NCBI GenBank assembly: GCA_029961745.1
Contig: CP124680.1
Location: forward strand, 2,666,001 to 2,730,000
Direction of reading: 5' to 3'
Origin: Nocardioides sp. L-11A
GTDB lineage: Bacteria; Actinomycetota; Actinomycetes; Propionibacteriales; Nocardioidaceae
Length of the DNA: 64,000 nucleotides
Numbering within the stretch: the first letter of the stretch is position 1; each line of letters starts with the position of its first letter. Shown here piece by piece: positions 27,365-36,243 of the stretch. The notes under the pieces were generated by a model. The model saw only the letters and a list, made by a program, of their open reading frames with translations. It was not told the origin of the DNA and made no database searches. A program made the position numbers and the translations under genes.

Positions 27365-28624
27365 GTGCGTGACGAGCTGCAGGCCCTCATCGACTCGCTG
27401 GCCGAGCGCCTCGGCCGGAGCGTGACCATCGACGATCCCGAGCTGCGGCTGATCGTCTACACCTCGCACCGTGGCATCGTGGACAAGGTGCGGCTCGACT
27501 CGATCCTCCATCTGCAGCCCGCCGAGGAGGTGGTCCGGCACATCCGGTCGCTGCGGCTGGGCGGCGAGCGGGAGGACGTCATCCGGCTGCCCGCGGTGCC
27601 GGAGATGGAGATGCTGGCCCGGGCCTGCGCGCCGCTGCGCGCCGGCGGCGAGCACCTCGGCCAGCTGATCGTGATCGACGCCGAGGACAACCTCTCGGAT
27701 GCCGAGCGGCAGATGATCGCCGACACCGCGCGCTCGGCCGCCCTCGTGATGCACCGGGAGAAGCTGCTCAACGACATCGCCGCCGAGCGGGTGCGGGCAC
27801 TGCTGCGGGACCTGATCGAGGAGGACGACCGGGTCCGCGACGTCGCCGGGCGGGCACTGGCGGCGATGAACGACGACATCCGCCCGCCCTTCCGGGTCTC
27901 GGTGCTGGAGCTGCGCCGCGACGAGCTGGACCCCGACTCGGTGGAGGAGCAGACCGCGGTGGTCGACCACCTGGTGCGCCGCGCGACCCGGCACGCGCCC
28001 GGCACGGTGCACCTCACCCGGTCCGACCACGTGCTGATCCTGCACCCGAAGGCGTCGGACCAGTACGACCTCACGCTGCAGACGCTCAGCCAGATCCGGA
28101 CCGAGGTGATCCGCGGGCTCGGCGTCGACGGCGATCTCCACACCGGTGTCGGTGACCGGGTCTCGACCCTGCAGCGGGTCCGGCACAGCTATCTCCAGTC
28201 CCGGCGGGCGCTGTACGTCGCCGTGGCGGTCCCCGGCTTCGGCCCGTACGTCGAGTGGAGCGGCATCGGAGTATACCGCGCCCTGGCCGAGCTGGCCAGC
28301 GCCGGCCTGGCCAGCGGGGTCGTCCCGGAGGGCATCCACGAGCTGATGCAGACCGAGGCGGGCATCGAGCTGCTGCGCACCGTCGAGATCTGGCTGGACC
28401 AAGCCACCGACGTACGCCGGACGGTGGAGCTGCTGCACGTCCACCGGACGAGCGTCTACTACCGCCTCAACCGGTTCACTGAGCTGACCGGGCTCGATCT
28501 CCAGAACGGCGGCGAGCGGCTCGCGGTGCACCTCGGCCTCAAGCTCGCGCGGCTGGAGGGCAGCTACCAGGCGCCGCTGCCGCGGGGCAGCGTGCCGCGT
28601 CCGGCGGCTAGGGTCCAGCCATGA
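27365..28624 (+). CDS. PucR-family transcriptional regulator
   Basis: A 419-residue regulator. It has an N-terminal GAF/PAS-like sensor (about 1-140), a central GGDEF-like linker domain with loss of catalytic residues (SRRALYVA), and a C-terminal PucR helix-turn-helix (ELLHVHRTSVYYRLNRFTELTG, about 355-380). PucR proteins often activate purine, amino-acid or amine catabolism. It is divergent from the FAD oxidase, with 130 bp between them, and is its most likely regulator. Its stop overlaps the ppk2 start (ATGA), though the latter also has its own -10-like hexamer. Confidence 0.9.
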   Translation: MRDELQALIDSLAERLGRSVTIDDPELRLIVYTSHRGIVDKVRLDSILHLQPAEEVVRHIRSLRLGGEREDVIRLPAVPEMEMLARACAPLRAGGEHLGQLIVIDAEDNLSDAERQMIADTARSAALVMHREKLLNDIAAERVRALLRDLIEEDDRVRDVAGRALAAMNDDIRPPFRVSVLELRRDELDPDSVEEQTAVVDHLVRRATRHAPGTVHLTRSDHVLILHPKASDQYDLTLQTLSQIRTEVIRGLGVDGDLHTGVGDRVSTLQRVRHSYLQSRRALYVAVAVPGFGPYVEWSGIGVYRALAELASAGLASGVVPEGIHELMQTEAGIELLRTVEIWLDQATDVRRTVELLHVHRTSVYYRLNRFTELTGLDLQNGGERLAVHLGLKLARLEGSYQAPLPRGSVPRPAARVQP

Positions 28625-29478
28625 GCTTTCCACTCTCGGATCTCACGGCGTCGCTGCGCATCGCGCCCGGCCCCATCGACCTGGCTGCTCTCGAGACCGA
28701 CGTCGCGCCCGGCTTCGACGGGGACAAGAAGGACGGCGAGCAGGCGCTGCTGGGGCTCGGTCCGGAACTCGCCGACCTGCAGGAGCGCCTCTTCGCCGAC
28801 GGCAAGTCCGGCGGACGGCGGAGCATCCTGCTCGTCCTGCAGGGCATGGACACCTCGGGCAAGGGAGGCACCCTGCGCTCCACGGTCGGCCTGGTCGACC
28901 CGCAGGGAGTCCGGATCACGTCGTTCAAGGCGCCCACCCCCGAGGAGCGCTCCCACGACTTCCTGTGGCGGATCACCAAAGCGCTGCCGCCGGTCGGGCT
29001 GATCGGGGTCTTCGACCGGTCCCACTACGAGGACGTGCTCATCGCCCGGGTCCGCTCGCTCGCACCGCCCGAGGAGATCGAGCGGCGCTACGACGCCATC
29101 AACGCCTGGGAGGCCGAGCTGGCCGCCGAGGGCACCACGGTCATCAAGTGCATGCTGCACATCTCGGCGGCCGAGCAGAAGGAGCGCCTGCTCGCGCGGC
29201 TGGACGACGAGACGAAGCACTGGAAGTACAACCCGGGCGACGTCGACGAGCGGGAGCTGTGGCCCGCCTATCAGGAGGCCTACGCGATCGCGATCGAGCG
29301 CACCAACACCGAGGTGGCGCCGTGGCACGTCGTCCCCGCCGACAAGAAGTGGTACCGCAACCTCGCGATCGGCACCCTGCTCCACGACGCGCTGCGGTCC
29401 TACGACCTCGGCTGGCCGAAGGCGGACTTCGACGTCGAGCACGAGCGGCGGCGGCTGCTCGACGAGTCGCCGCTGTGA
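28621..29478 (+). CDS. ppk2: polyphosphate kinase 2-family nucleotide phosphotransferase
   Basis: A 285-residue PPK2 that moves phosphate between polyphosphate and nucleoside mono- or diphosphates. Walker A is LQGMDTSGKGGTLR (about residues 76-89), the Walker B region is GVFDRSHYEDVL, and the lid module contains RR-type residues in KNLAIG-like WYRNLAIGTLLHDAL. The single-domain length and the N-terminal tail suggest an AMP- or ADP-phosphorylating class, which cannot be settled here. TAGGGT at 28609-28614, 6 nt before the ATG, suggests a leaderless transcript in addition to coupling with pucR. Confidence 0.92.
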   Translation: MSFPLSDLTASLRIAPGPIDLAALETDVAPGFDGDKKDGEQALLGLGPELADLQERLFADGKSGGRRSILLVLQGMDTSGKGGTLRSTVGLVDPQGVRITSFKAPTPEERSHDFLWRITKALPPVGLIGVFDRSHYEDVLIARVRSLAPPEEIERRYDAINAWEAELAAEGTTVIKCMLHISAAEQKERLLARLDDETKHWKYNPGDVDERELWPAYQEAYAIAIERTNTEVAPWHVVPADKKWYRNLAIGTLLHDALRSYDLGWPKADFDVEHERRRLLDESPL

Positions 29479-29502
29479 GCGCCGAGTGAGCGCGGAGTGA
29501 GC

Positions 29503-30285
29503 ATGGAACAGGTTCGGGTCACCCGCTACGTCACGCCCCTGCGCGAGGGCGGGAGCCTGCCCGGCATCGTCGAGGCCGAGGACCTGGGCACCTACGTCTG
29601 CAAGTTCCGCGGCGCCGGGCAGGGCACCAGGGTGCTGGTCGCCGAGGTCGTCGTCGCCGGGCTCGCCCGCCTTCTCGACGTACCCACCCCGGACCAGGTG
29701 GTGCTCGACCTCGACCCGGAGATCGCGCGCTACGAGGCCGACGAGGAGGTGCAGGACCTGATCAACGCCAGCACCGGGCTCAACCTCGGCATCGACTTCC
29801 TGCCGGGCTCCTTCGGGTATGACCCGACCGGCGCCCCGGACGCCGACCTGGCCGGTCGCGTGCTGTGGTTGGACGCCTTCACCGCCAATGTCGACCGCAG
29901 CTGGCGCAACCCCAACCTGCTGGTCTGGCGGGGCACCCTGCATGCGATCGACCACGGTGCGTCCTTGTACTTCCACCACTCGTGGCCCGGGGGGCCGGGC
30001 GACCCGGCGCGCTTCGCCGCCCAGCCGTACGACGCGTCCGAGCACGTCCTGCGTGGGTTCGCCGCGCAGGCGGTGGCCCAGGACGCCGCCCTGGCCGCGC
30101 GGCTGACCGACGCGGCCCTGACCGGTGTGCTCGCCGACGTGTGCGACGACTGGCTGGAGCCGGTGCCCGGCGCCGAGACGCCCGATGCCCTGCGCGAGCG
30201 GTACGTCGCCTTCCTCGCCGCGCGCCGCGACGGCGGCCGCGCCTGGTTGCCCGCGGGTGCGCCCGCGGTGGAGGCCGACGCGTGA
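29503..30285 (+). CDS. HipA-like kinase-domain protein
   Basis: A 260-residue stand-alone HipA-like kinase domain. Features include YVCKFRGAGQG (nucleotide-binding Lys region), LWLDAFTANVDRSWRNPN (catalytic-loop type Asp and Asn) and LHAIDHGASLYFHHSW (metal-binding DHG motif). It lacks the N-terminal subdomain and the HipB antitoxin partner of the classical toxin. Instead it is coupled by a GTGA overlap to a DUF3037 gene. The ATG at 29503 has GGAG about 5 nt upstream; a GTG two codons earlier has no usable spacing. The substrate is unknown. Confidence 0.82.
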   Translation: MEQVRVTRYVTPLREGGSLPGIVEAEDLGTYVCKFRGAGQGTRVLVAEVVVAGLARLLDVPTPDQVVLDLDPEIARYEADEEVQDLINASTGLNLGIDFLPGSFGYDPTGAPDADLAGRVLWLDAFTANVDRSWRNPNLLVWRGTLHAIDHGASLYFHHSWPGGPGDPARFAAQPYDASEHVLRGFAAQAVAQDAALAARLTDAALTGVLADVCDDWLEPVPGAETPDALRERYVAFLAARRDGGRAWLPAGAPAVEADA

Positions 30286-30698
30286 GCTACCACCCGTACC
30301 AGTACGTCACCCTGCGCTGCGTCCCCCGCGTCGAGCGCGAGGAGTTCGTCAACGTCGGTGTGGTGCTCTACTGCCCGGCCGAGGACTTCCTCGGGGCCCG
30401 CTCGGCGGTCGACCCGGCGCGGATCCGGGCCCTCGACGCGGAGATCGACGTGACCGCGGTCCGGGCGGCGCTCGACGCGGTCGAGCGGGTCTGTCGCGGC
30501 GACGCCCACGCCGGGTTCGGGGTGGGCGTGCGCGCGACGGCCTACGGCTCCCGCGCCCAGAAGGACGACGCCAGCAGCCGGTTCGGCTTCCTCAAGGCGC
30601 CGAGGAGCACCGTGCTGCAGCCCGGTCCGGTGCACGGCGGGGTCACTGCCGACCCGGACCGGACCCTCGAGCACCTCCTGGAGCGGCTGGTCCTCTGA
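30282..30698 (+). CDS. DUF3037 family protein
   Basis: A 138-residue protein starting VSYHPYQYVTLRCVPRVER, then EFVNVGVVLYCPAEDFLGA, both hallmarks of DUF3037. The C-terminal part (SRFGFLKAPRSTVLQPGPVHGG) is the other conserved block. The GTG start overlaps the HipA-like stop, so the two products are probably made in equal amounts and may interact. The function of the family is unknown. Confidence 0.88.
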   Translation: MSYHPYQYVTLRCVPRVEREEFVNVGVVLYCPAEDFLGARSAVDPARIRALDAEIDVTAVRAALDAVERVCRGDAHAGFGVGVRATAYGSRAQKDDASSRFGFLKAPRSTVLQPGPVHGGVTADPDRTLEHLLERLVL

Positions 30699-30713
30699 CC
30701 TCGCCGACCCGGC

Positions 30714-30766
30714 GCGTTCAAACGCGACGGGTCGGCACCTCTCAGGCGTTCAGATGCGACGGGTCG
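30714..30766. repeat. pair of 21-bp imperfect direct repeats in a convergent gap
   Basis: GCGTTCA-AACGCGACGGGTCG (30714-30734) and GCGTTCA-GATGCGACGGGTCG (30746-30766) match at 19 of 21 positions and fill most of the 69-bp gap between the DUF3037 gene and the chelatase gene. They may be remnants of a duplicated transcription end or a regulator site; no stem is obvious. Confidence 0.6.
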
Positions 30767-30767
30767 A

Positions 30768-31511
30768 TCAGACCGGGACCAGCTCGACCGCGCCGACGGC
30801 GTACCGGGCGAGGATCGTGCGGGCGATCTCGGGGTGGGCGCCGAGCGGCTCGGAGACGGCGACGGCGCCGGCCTCCAGGGCGAGCTCGGTGGCCCGGTCG
30901 ACCAGGTTGCCGGGGGCGAGGAAGAGCGAGGCGACCGCGATGTGGCGACGGCCCTCGGCACGGAAGGCGCGCACGGCCTCGCCGGTGGCCGGGGGAGCGC
31001 TGGTGGCGTACGCCGCGGTGACCGGGAGCTTGTGGTGCGCGCCCCACAGCCGGGCGAGCCGGGCGACGGCCTGGTTGGCCAGCGGGTCCGACGTGCCGGC
31101 GGCGGCGAGCACGAGCGCGTCGAGCTCGCGGACCCGGGCCGACCGCAGCGCCTCGCGCAGCCGCTCGTCGAGCACCTCGAGGAAGCGGGCCTCGAGGCCG
31201 AGGACGCCGGTGGCGCGGATCTGCAGGCCGGGGTGCCGGGTCGTGGCCTCGGCGATGACCTCGGGCACGTCGACCCGGGCGTGGAAGGCCTCGACCAGCA
31301 GCAGGGGCACGACGACGATCTCGTCGTACCCGGCCTTGACCAGCCGGTCGACCACCGTGTGGAAGCTCGGCTTGGCGAGGTCGAGGAACGCCTTCTCGAT
31401 GCGCAGGTCGGGACGCAACGCCTTCGTCGCGTCGACGAGCGCGGAAACGGTGGCAGCCGAGCGCGGGTCGCGGCTGCCGTGGGCCAGGGCGATGAGTGCC
31501 GGGGCGGTCAT
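30768..31511 (-). CDS. sirohydrochlorin ferrochelatase-type protein (CbiX family)
   Basis: A 247-residue protein with two CbiX-type halves. The metal-binding His is in LAHGSRDPRS (residue about 11), and a second landmark is LLVEAFHARVDVPEV. It inserts Fe2+ into sirohydrochlorin to give siroheme, the cofactor of the sulfite reductase encoded upstream in the same direction. It is 46 bp downstream of cysH and probably the last gene of the sulfur assimilation operon. Cobalt chelation is possible for the family, but context favours siroheme. Confidence 0.9.
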   Translation of the reverse strand: MTAPALIALAHGSRDPRSAATVSALVDATKALRPDLRIEKAFLDLAKPSFHTVVDRLVKAGYDEIVVVPLLLVEAFHARVDVPEVIAEATTRHPGLQIRATGVLGLEARFLEVLDERLREALRSARVRELDALVLAAAGTSDPLANQAVARLARLWGAHHKLPVTAAYATSAPPATGEAVRAFRAEGRRHIAVASLFLAPGNLVDRATELALEAGAVAVSEPLGAHPEIARTILARYAVGAVELVPV

Positions 31512-31557
31512 CGTCGGTTCCCCCTCTCCTCCGGGATGCGGGCGCTACTGGGCCACC

Positions 31558-32304
31558 TCATGAGTGGATCCCGCATTCGGTCTTGTTGGTCCCGGCCCAG
31601 CGACCGCTGCGCGGGTCCTCACCGGGGGCCACCCGGCGGGTGCACGGCGCGCAGCCGATGGACGGGTAGCCGTCGTAGACGAGCGGGTTGACGAGCACGC
31701 CGTTCTCGGCGATATAGCGCTCGACCTGCTCGTCGCTCCACCGGGCGATGGGGGACACCTTGACCTTCTGCTTCTTGGCGTCCCAGCCGATGACCGGCGC
31801 GATCACCCGGTTGTGCGTCTCGGCGCGGCGCAGGCCGGTCGCCCAGGCGTCGTACCGCGCCAGCGACTCGGCCAGCGGCTTGACCTTGCGCAGCGCGCAG
31901 CACAGGTCCGGGTCGCGCCGGTAGAGCTCGGGGCCGTACTCGGCGTCCTGCTCCGCCACGGACTGGACCGGGGTGATCGAGATGAGGTTGACGTTCATGG
32001 TGGCCGCGACCGCGTCGCGCGTGCCGATGGTCTCGACGAAGTGGTAGCCGGTGTCGAGGAAGACGACGTCGACCCCCGGCACGACCTTCGCGGCGAGGTG
32101 CGCCAGGACGGCGTCCCCCATCGAGGAGGTGATGCAGAAGCGCTCGCCGAAGGTGGCGGCCGCCCACTCGATGATGACCTCGGCCGGGGCCAGCTCCAGC
32201 TCGGCGCCCCAGTGGGACACCAGCTCGCGCAGCTCCTCGGGGGAGCGGCCCTCGGTGTGCGACCCGCGGAACTCGCGGGCCGCGCGGGTGGTGGCGGTCG
32301 TCAT
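31558..32304 (-). CDS. cysH: adenylyl-sulfate / phosphoadenylyl-sulfate reductase
   Basis: Reduces activated sulfate to sulfite with thioredoxin. The 248-residue protein has the pyrophosphatase-like core (SSMGDAVLAHL, FLDTGYHF), the [4Fe-4S] cysteines as DLCCALRK and CAPCTRRV, and the catalytic C-terminal ECGIHS. The four iron-sulfur cysteines identify the APS-using type. The ATG at 32304 follows GGGAGG at 7 nt and overlaps the stop of the zinc-ribbon gene. cysD/cysN/cysC are not in the window, so sulfate activation is encoded elsewhere. Confidence 0.95.
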   Translation of the reverse strand: MTTATTRAAREFRGSHTEGRSPEELRELVSHWGAELELAPAEVIIEWAAATFGERFCITSSMGDAVLAHLAAKVVPGVDVVFLDTGYHFVETIGTRDAVAATMNVNLISITPVQSVAEQDAEYGPELYRRDPDLCCALRKVKPLAESLARYDAWATGLRRAETHNRVIAPVIGWDAKKQKVKVSPIARWSDEQVERYIAENGVLVNPLVYDGYPSIGCAPCTRRVAPGEDPRSGRWAGTNKTECGIHS

Positions 32305-32489
32305 GACGCACCTCCCTCTCTGCCGTCGTCCGTCGTGCCGGGCCGGGTCGGTCGGACCATGCCCAGCATCTTCAGCTGGAAGGCACGCAGGCACGAACGG
32401 CATTCCCAGGCCCCGTGACCCGCCTCGTGGGGCCACAGGTCCTCACCGCCGCAGTAGGGGCAGTGGAAGGGCTGTGCTCGCTCGGACAT
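32301..32489 (-). CDS. small zinc-ribbon protein of the sulfite-reduction operon
   Basis: A 62-residue protein with HCPYCGGEDLWPHE and WECRSCLRAF, two CxxC knuckles that would bind one zinc. It lies 13 bp after sir and overlaps cysH by four bases, so it is made together with both. A small zinc-ribbon gene at this place is also found in other actinobacterial sulfur operons as far as I recall. It may assist assembly or electron transfer; the function is unknown. Confidence 0.85.
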   Translation of the reverse strand: MSERAQPFHCPYCGGEDLWPHEAGHGAWECRSCLRAFQLKMLGMVRPTRPGTTDDGREGGAS

Positions 32490-32502
32490 GGCGTGCGGGA
32501 TC

Positions 32503-34224
32503 TCAGACCGTCGCCAGCGACTTGTCGCCGCGCAGCAGGTCCTCGTCGGTGCGCGCCACCCACTGGGCGAAGCTCTCCTGCGGGCCTTCGCGGTCGACGA
32601 GGTAGTTGGAGACCACGGTCGTGACGTAGTCGTCGAGCCCCTTGCTGGTCACCTTGTGGGCGCGCAGCTTCTTGCCGATCGTCGTGTGCAGGCCGATGCC
32701 GCCGCCGAGGTGGACCTGGAAGCCCTCGACCTGGTTGCCGTCGTCGTCGAGGACCAGCTGGCCCTTGAGGCCGATGTCGGCGATCTGGGTCCGGGCACAG
32801 GCGTTCGGGCAGCCGTTCACGTTGATGCTGATCGGCGTGTCGAGGTCCGGGAACCGCTTCTCCAGCTCGCCCACCAGATCGATCGCGCGCTGCTTGGTGT
32901 CGACGATCGCCAGCTTGCAGAACTCGATGCCGGTGCAGGCCATCGTCGAGCGGCGCCAGTGCGAGGGCTTCGCGGAGAAGCCGATCGCGTCGAGGTCGGC
33001 GACGATGTCGTCGACCTGCTCGGGGGCGACACCCAGCACGACGACCTTCTGGTACGCCGTGAGGCGGGCCCCGGCGACGCCGTACTTCTCGACGATGTCG
33101 CCCAGCGCGGTGAGCGCGGCGCCGTTGATCCTGCCGACGGTCGGCGTGATGCCGATGTAGAAGTTGCCGTCCTTCTGCTCGTGGATCCCGATGTGGTCGC
33201 CGTTGTGCGTGGCGTAGGCGGGTGACTCGGTGCGGACCAGCTTCCGCCCGAGGTACTCGTTCTCGAGGACCTCGCGGAACTTGTCGGCGCCCCAGTCGGC
33301 GACCAGGAACTTCAGGCGGGCGCGCGAGCGCAGCCGCCGGTAGCCGTAGTCGCGGAAGATCGAGACCACGCCCTCCCAGGCGTCGGGGACCTCGTCGACC
33401 GGGATCCACACGCCGAGGCGGGTGGCGAGCATCGGGTTGGTCGACAGGCCACCGCCGACCCAGAGGTCGAAGCCCGGGCCGTACTCGGGGTGGATCACGC
33501 CGACGAACGACACGTCGTTGATCTCGGGCGCGGCGTCCAGGCTCGGGTGCCCCGACAGCGAGGTCTTGAACTTGCGGGGCAGGTTCGAGTAGTCGGGGTT
33601 GCCGATGTAGCGCCGGCGGATCTCCTCGAGCGCGGGCGTGCCGTCGAGGATCTCGTCCTTGGCGACGCCGGCGACCGGGGAGCCGAGGAAGCCGCGCGGG
33701 CAGTCGCCGCACGCCTCGAGCGTGTCGAGGCCGACCGCGGCCAGGCGCTCCCAGATCTCGGGGACGTCGACGATGTCGATCCAGTGGTACTGGATGTTCT
33801 GCCGGTCGGTGATGTCGGCGGTGCCCCGGGCGAAGTCCGTCGAGATGCCGCCGAGCGTGCGCAGCGCGTCGGCACCGAGCAGCTTGCCGTCGGAGCGGAC
33901 CCGCATCATGAAGTAGCGGTCGTCCAGCTCCTCCTCCTCCATCGACCCGGTCTTGCCGCCGTCGATGCCGGGCTTGCGCTGGGTGTAGAGGCCCATCCAG
34001 CGGAAGCGGCCGCGCAGGTCCGCGGGGTCGATGGAGTCGAAGCCGCGCTTGGAGTAGATGAACCGGATCCGGTTCTCGACGTTGAGCGGGTCGTCGTCCT
34101 TCTTGGACTGCTCGTTCTTGTTCAGCGGCTCGCTGTAACCGAAGGACCACTGGCCCTCGGCCCGTCGGGGACGGGGCACCTCGGTGTGGCGCGGCGGCTG
34201 GGACTGGAAGCGCAGGTCAGGCAT
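32503..34224 (-). CDS. sir: assimilatory sulfite reductase (ferredoxin), siroheme [4Fe-4S]
   Basis: Reduces sulfite to sulfide with six electrons from ferredoxin. The 573-residue protein has the duplicated ferrodoxin-like/sulfite reductase layout. The cluster-siroheme cysteines are in TGIEFCKLA preceded by MAC (C-x5-C) and in NGCPNACAR (C-x3-C). Siroheme-binding arginines and the GGGLSTNPML and GRINGAALTAL stretches are also present. It is 52% into the nitrite/sulfite reductase family by look, but the cysH and chelatase neighbours make sulfite the likely substrate. It is the first gene of the operon; GGAGGTCC-type sequence (GAGAGGAGG) precedes the ATG. Confidence 0.93.
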   Translation of the reverse strand: MPDLRFQSQPPRHTEVPRPRRAEGQWSFGYSEPLNKNEQSKKDDDPLNVENRIRFIYSKRGFDSIDPADLRGRFRWMGLYTQRKPGIDGGKTGSMEEEELDDRYFMMRVRSDGKLLGADALRTLGGISTDFARGTADITDRQNIQYHWIDIVDVPEIWERLAAVGLDTLEACGDCPRGFLGSPVAGVAKDEILDGTPALEEIRRRYIGNPDYSNLPRKFKTSLSGHPSLDAAPEINDVSFVGVIHPEYGPGFDLWVGGGLSTNPMLATRLGVWIPVDEVPDAWEGVVSIFRDYGYRRLRSRARLKFLVADWGADKFREVLENEYLGRKLVRTESPAYATHNGDHIGIHEQKDGNFYIGITPTVGRINGAALTALGDIVEKYGVAGARLTAYQKVVVLGVAPEQVDDIVADLDAIGFSAKPSHWRRSTMACTGIEFCKLAIVDTKQRAIDLVGELEKRFPDLDTPISINVNGCPNACARTQIADIGLKGQLVLDDDGNQVEGFQVHLGGGIGLHTTIGKKLRAHKVTSKGLDDYVTTVVSNYLVDREGPQESFAQWVARTDEDLLRGDKSLATV

Positions 34225-34610
34225 GCGGAGAGGAGGTCCTTCGCTGATGGCGCGCCGGGCAGGCGCGCGGCTCGGGTGGATGCGGCGGCGACGTCAGCGG
34301 GGCCAACACATCATGCTGCGCGTGCGCCCGAAGTCCACGTGGCGTCGAACCACGAGGTGCGCATGAGTGGCAGCAGTGACCATGTCAACGAGTCTCATCC
34401 CTCGGACGCCTGTTCCACAAATCCGAATCTCAGTATGTGGATGCCATTCTCGGAATATGGACCACGCTGGCTCTGGCCAGGTGGGTTCAGGCGGGGGCTG
34501 CGATGCAGGTCACACCAGGCGGGGCCTGCCAACCCGCGAGTAGCTTCGGCATACCCCGCCCGGCACCGCCCGCCGGAGCGGGCCGCGCGTGCGGCACTAC
34601 GCTGTGCGCC
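34225..34610. promoter_or_regulatory. divergent sir/glyA control region
   Basis: A 386-bp gene-free gap between divergent genes, less GC-rich than its surroundings around 34380-34465. Two dyads are visible: CCACA (34415-34419) facing TGTGG (34436-34440), and CCATTCTCGGAATATGG (34444-34460) with nested ATTC/GAAT arms. On the sir strand TTGACA at 34388-34383 could be a -35 element. On the glyA strand TACGCT (34598-34603) lies 7 nt before the ATG. The regulator is not identifiable, and no riboswitch is recognised. Confidence 0.5.
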
Positions 34611-36062
34611 ATGAGCGACCTCTCCTTCAACGGCGAACTCGTCAGCAGCGCCTACCACCAGGCCCTCGAGGTCATCGCCTCGGTCGAGCCGCGGGTCGCG
34701 GCCGCGACCCGCCAGGAGCTCGCTGACCAGCGGGCGTCGCTCAAACTCATCGCCAGCGAGAACTACGCCTCGCCCGCCGTCCTGCTCACGATGGGCACCT
34801 GGTTCAGCGACAAGTACGCCGAGGGCACGGTCGGTCACCGCTTCTACGCCGGCTGCCAGAACGTCGACACCGTCGAGGCGCTCGCCGCCGAGCACGCCCG
34901 CGAGCTGTTCGGCGCCGAGTACGCCTATGTCCAGCCGCACTCCGGCATCGACGCCAACCTGACGGCGTACTGGGCGATCCTCGCCCACCGCGTCGAGGGC
35001 CCGTGGCTCCAGAACGCCGGCGTGAAGAACATGAACGACCTCTCCGAGGGCGACTGGGAGCGGCTGCGCCACGAGTTCGGCAACCAGCGGCTGCTCGGCA
35101 TGAGCCTCGACGCCGGTGGTCATCTCACCCACGGCTTCCGCCCCAACATCAGCGGCAAGATGTTCCACCAGCAGCAGTACGGCACCGACCCGGAGACCGG
35201 GCTGCTCGACTACGACGCGCTGCGGGCCAAGGCCAAGGAGTTCAAGCCGCTCATCCTGGTCGCCGGCTACTCGGCGTACCCGCGCCGGGTGAACTTCGCC
35301 AAGATGCGCGAGATCGCCGACGAGGTCGGCGCCACCCTCATGGTCGACATGGCCCACTTCGCCGGGCTGGTCGCCGGCAAGGTGTTCACCGGCGACGAGG
35401 ACCCGATCCCGCACGCCCACGTCGTCACCAGCACCTCTCACAAGTCGCTGCGCGGGCCGCGCGGCGGCTTCATCCTGGCCACCGAGGAGTACGCGCCCAG
35501 CGTCGACCGCGGCTGCCCGATGGTGCTCGGCGGTCCGCTGCCGCACGTGATGGCCGCCAAGGCCGTCGCCTTCGCCGAGGCCCGGACCCCGCAGTTCCGC
35601 ACCTACGCCCAGGCCATCGCCGACAACGCCCACGCCCTGGCCGACGGCCTGATGAAGCGCGGCACCCGGCTGGTCACCGACGGCACCGACAACCACATCG
35701 TGCTGCTCGACGTCAGCTCCTTCGGCCTCACCGGCCGCCAGGCCGAGACCGCGCTGCTCGACGCCGGTGTCGTGACCAACCGCAACTCGGTCCCCGCGGA
35801 CCCCAACGGTGCCTGGTACACCTCCGGCATCCGGGTCGGCACGCCGGCGCTCACGAGCCGCGGCTTCGGCGCGGCCGAGTTCGACGTGGTCGCCGAGCTC
35901 ATCGTCGAGGTGCTCCAGAACACCCGCCCCGGTACGACGTCCGCCGGTGCGCCGTCGAAGGCCGCCTACGTGCTGGCCGACGGCGTGGCCGACCGGGTCC
36001 GCGCGGCGTCGGCCGAGCTGCTCGACAAGCACCCGCTGTACCCCGGTCTCGACCTCTCCTGA
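34611..36062 (+). CDS. glyA: serine hydroxymethyltransferase
   Basis: Interconverts serine and glycine with tetrahydrofolate, the main one-carbon source. The 483-residue protein has [37 protein letters not shown] and the PLP Lys in [14 protein letters not shown] (about residue 279). The protein is longer than the common 420-residue form, with an insertion after [14 protein letters not shown], as in a second actinobacterial GlyA type. The ATG at 34611 was chosen because TACGCT lies 7 nt before it and the family N-terminus follows; an open extension upstream to 34437 is not conserved. Confidence 0.95.
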   Translation: MSDLSFNGELVSSAYHQALEVIASVEPRVAAATRQELADQRASLKLIASENYASPAVLLTMGTWFSDKYAEGTVGHRFYAGCQNVDTVEALAAEHARELFGAEYAYVQPHSGIDANLTAYWAILAHRVEGPWLQNAGVKNMNDLSEGDWERLRHEFGNQRLLGMSLDAGGHLTHGFRPNISGKMFHQQQYGTDPETGLLDYDALRAKAKEFKPLILVAGYSAYPRRVNFAKMREIADEVGATLMVDMAHFAGLVAGKVFTGDEDPIPHAHVVTSTSHKSLRGPRGGFILATEEYAPSVDRGCPMVLGGPLPHVMAAKAVAFAEARTPQFRTYAQAIADNAHALADGLMKRGTRLVTDGTDNHIVLLDVSSFGLTGRQAETALLDAGVVTNRNSVPADPNGAWYTSGIRVGTPALTSRGFGAAEFDVVAELIVEVLQNTRPGTTSAGAPSKAAYVLADGVADRVRAASAELLDKHPLYPGLDLS

Positions 36063-36243
36063 GTCCGCCTGCCACGCAACAACCGATCCTGTCCTCTCGC
36101 GGCGCTCCGGGGCGCGAATTCGGTCGTTGCGCCGTGGTCCGCGAGCTGCTCGAGACAGCGGGACGTCGGTGGACGGCGACGCCGGGTTCGAGGCGTCGCC
36201 CGGGTCCCCCGGGCAGGGGCTCGGGGCGGATAGCGTGAGGGCC

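Noticed and set aside
34311..34364. Possible 17-residue leader peptide upstream of sir
   Set aside because: It has no cysteine run as expected for a cysteine-responsive leader, no ribosome-binding site, and its ATG overlaps where a -10 element would have to be.
34437..34610. In-frame N-terminal extension of glyA
   Set aside because: The added residues have no match to the family, overlap the dyads of the control region, and TACGCT lies 7 nt before the ATG at 34611.
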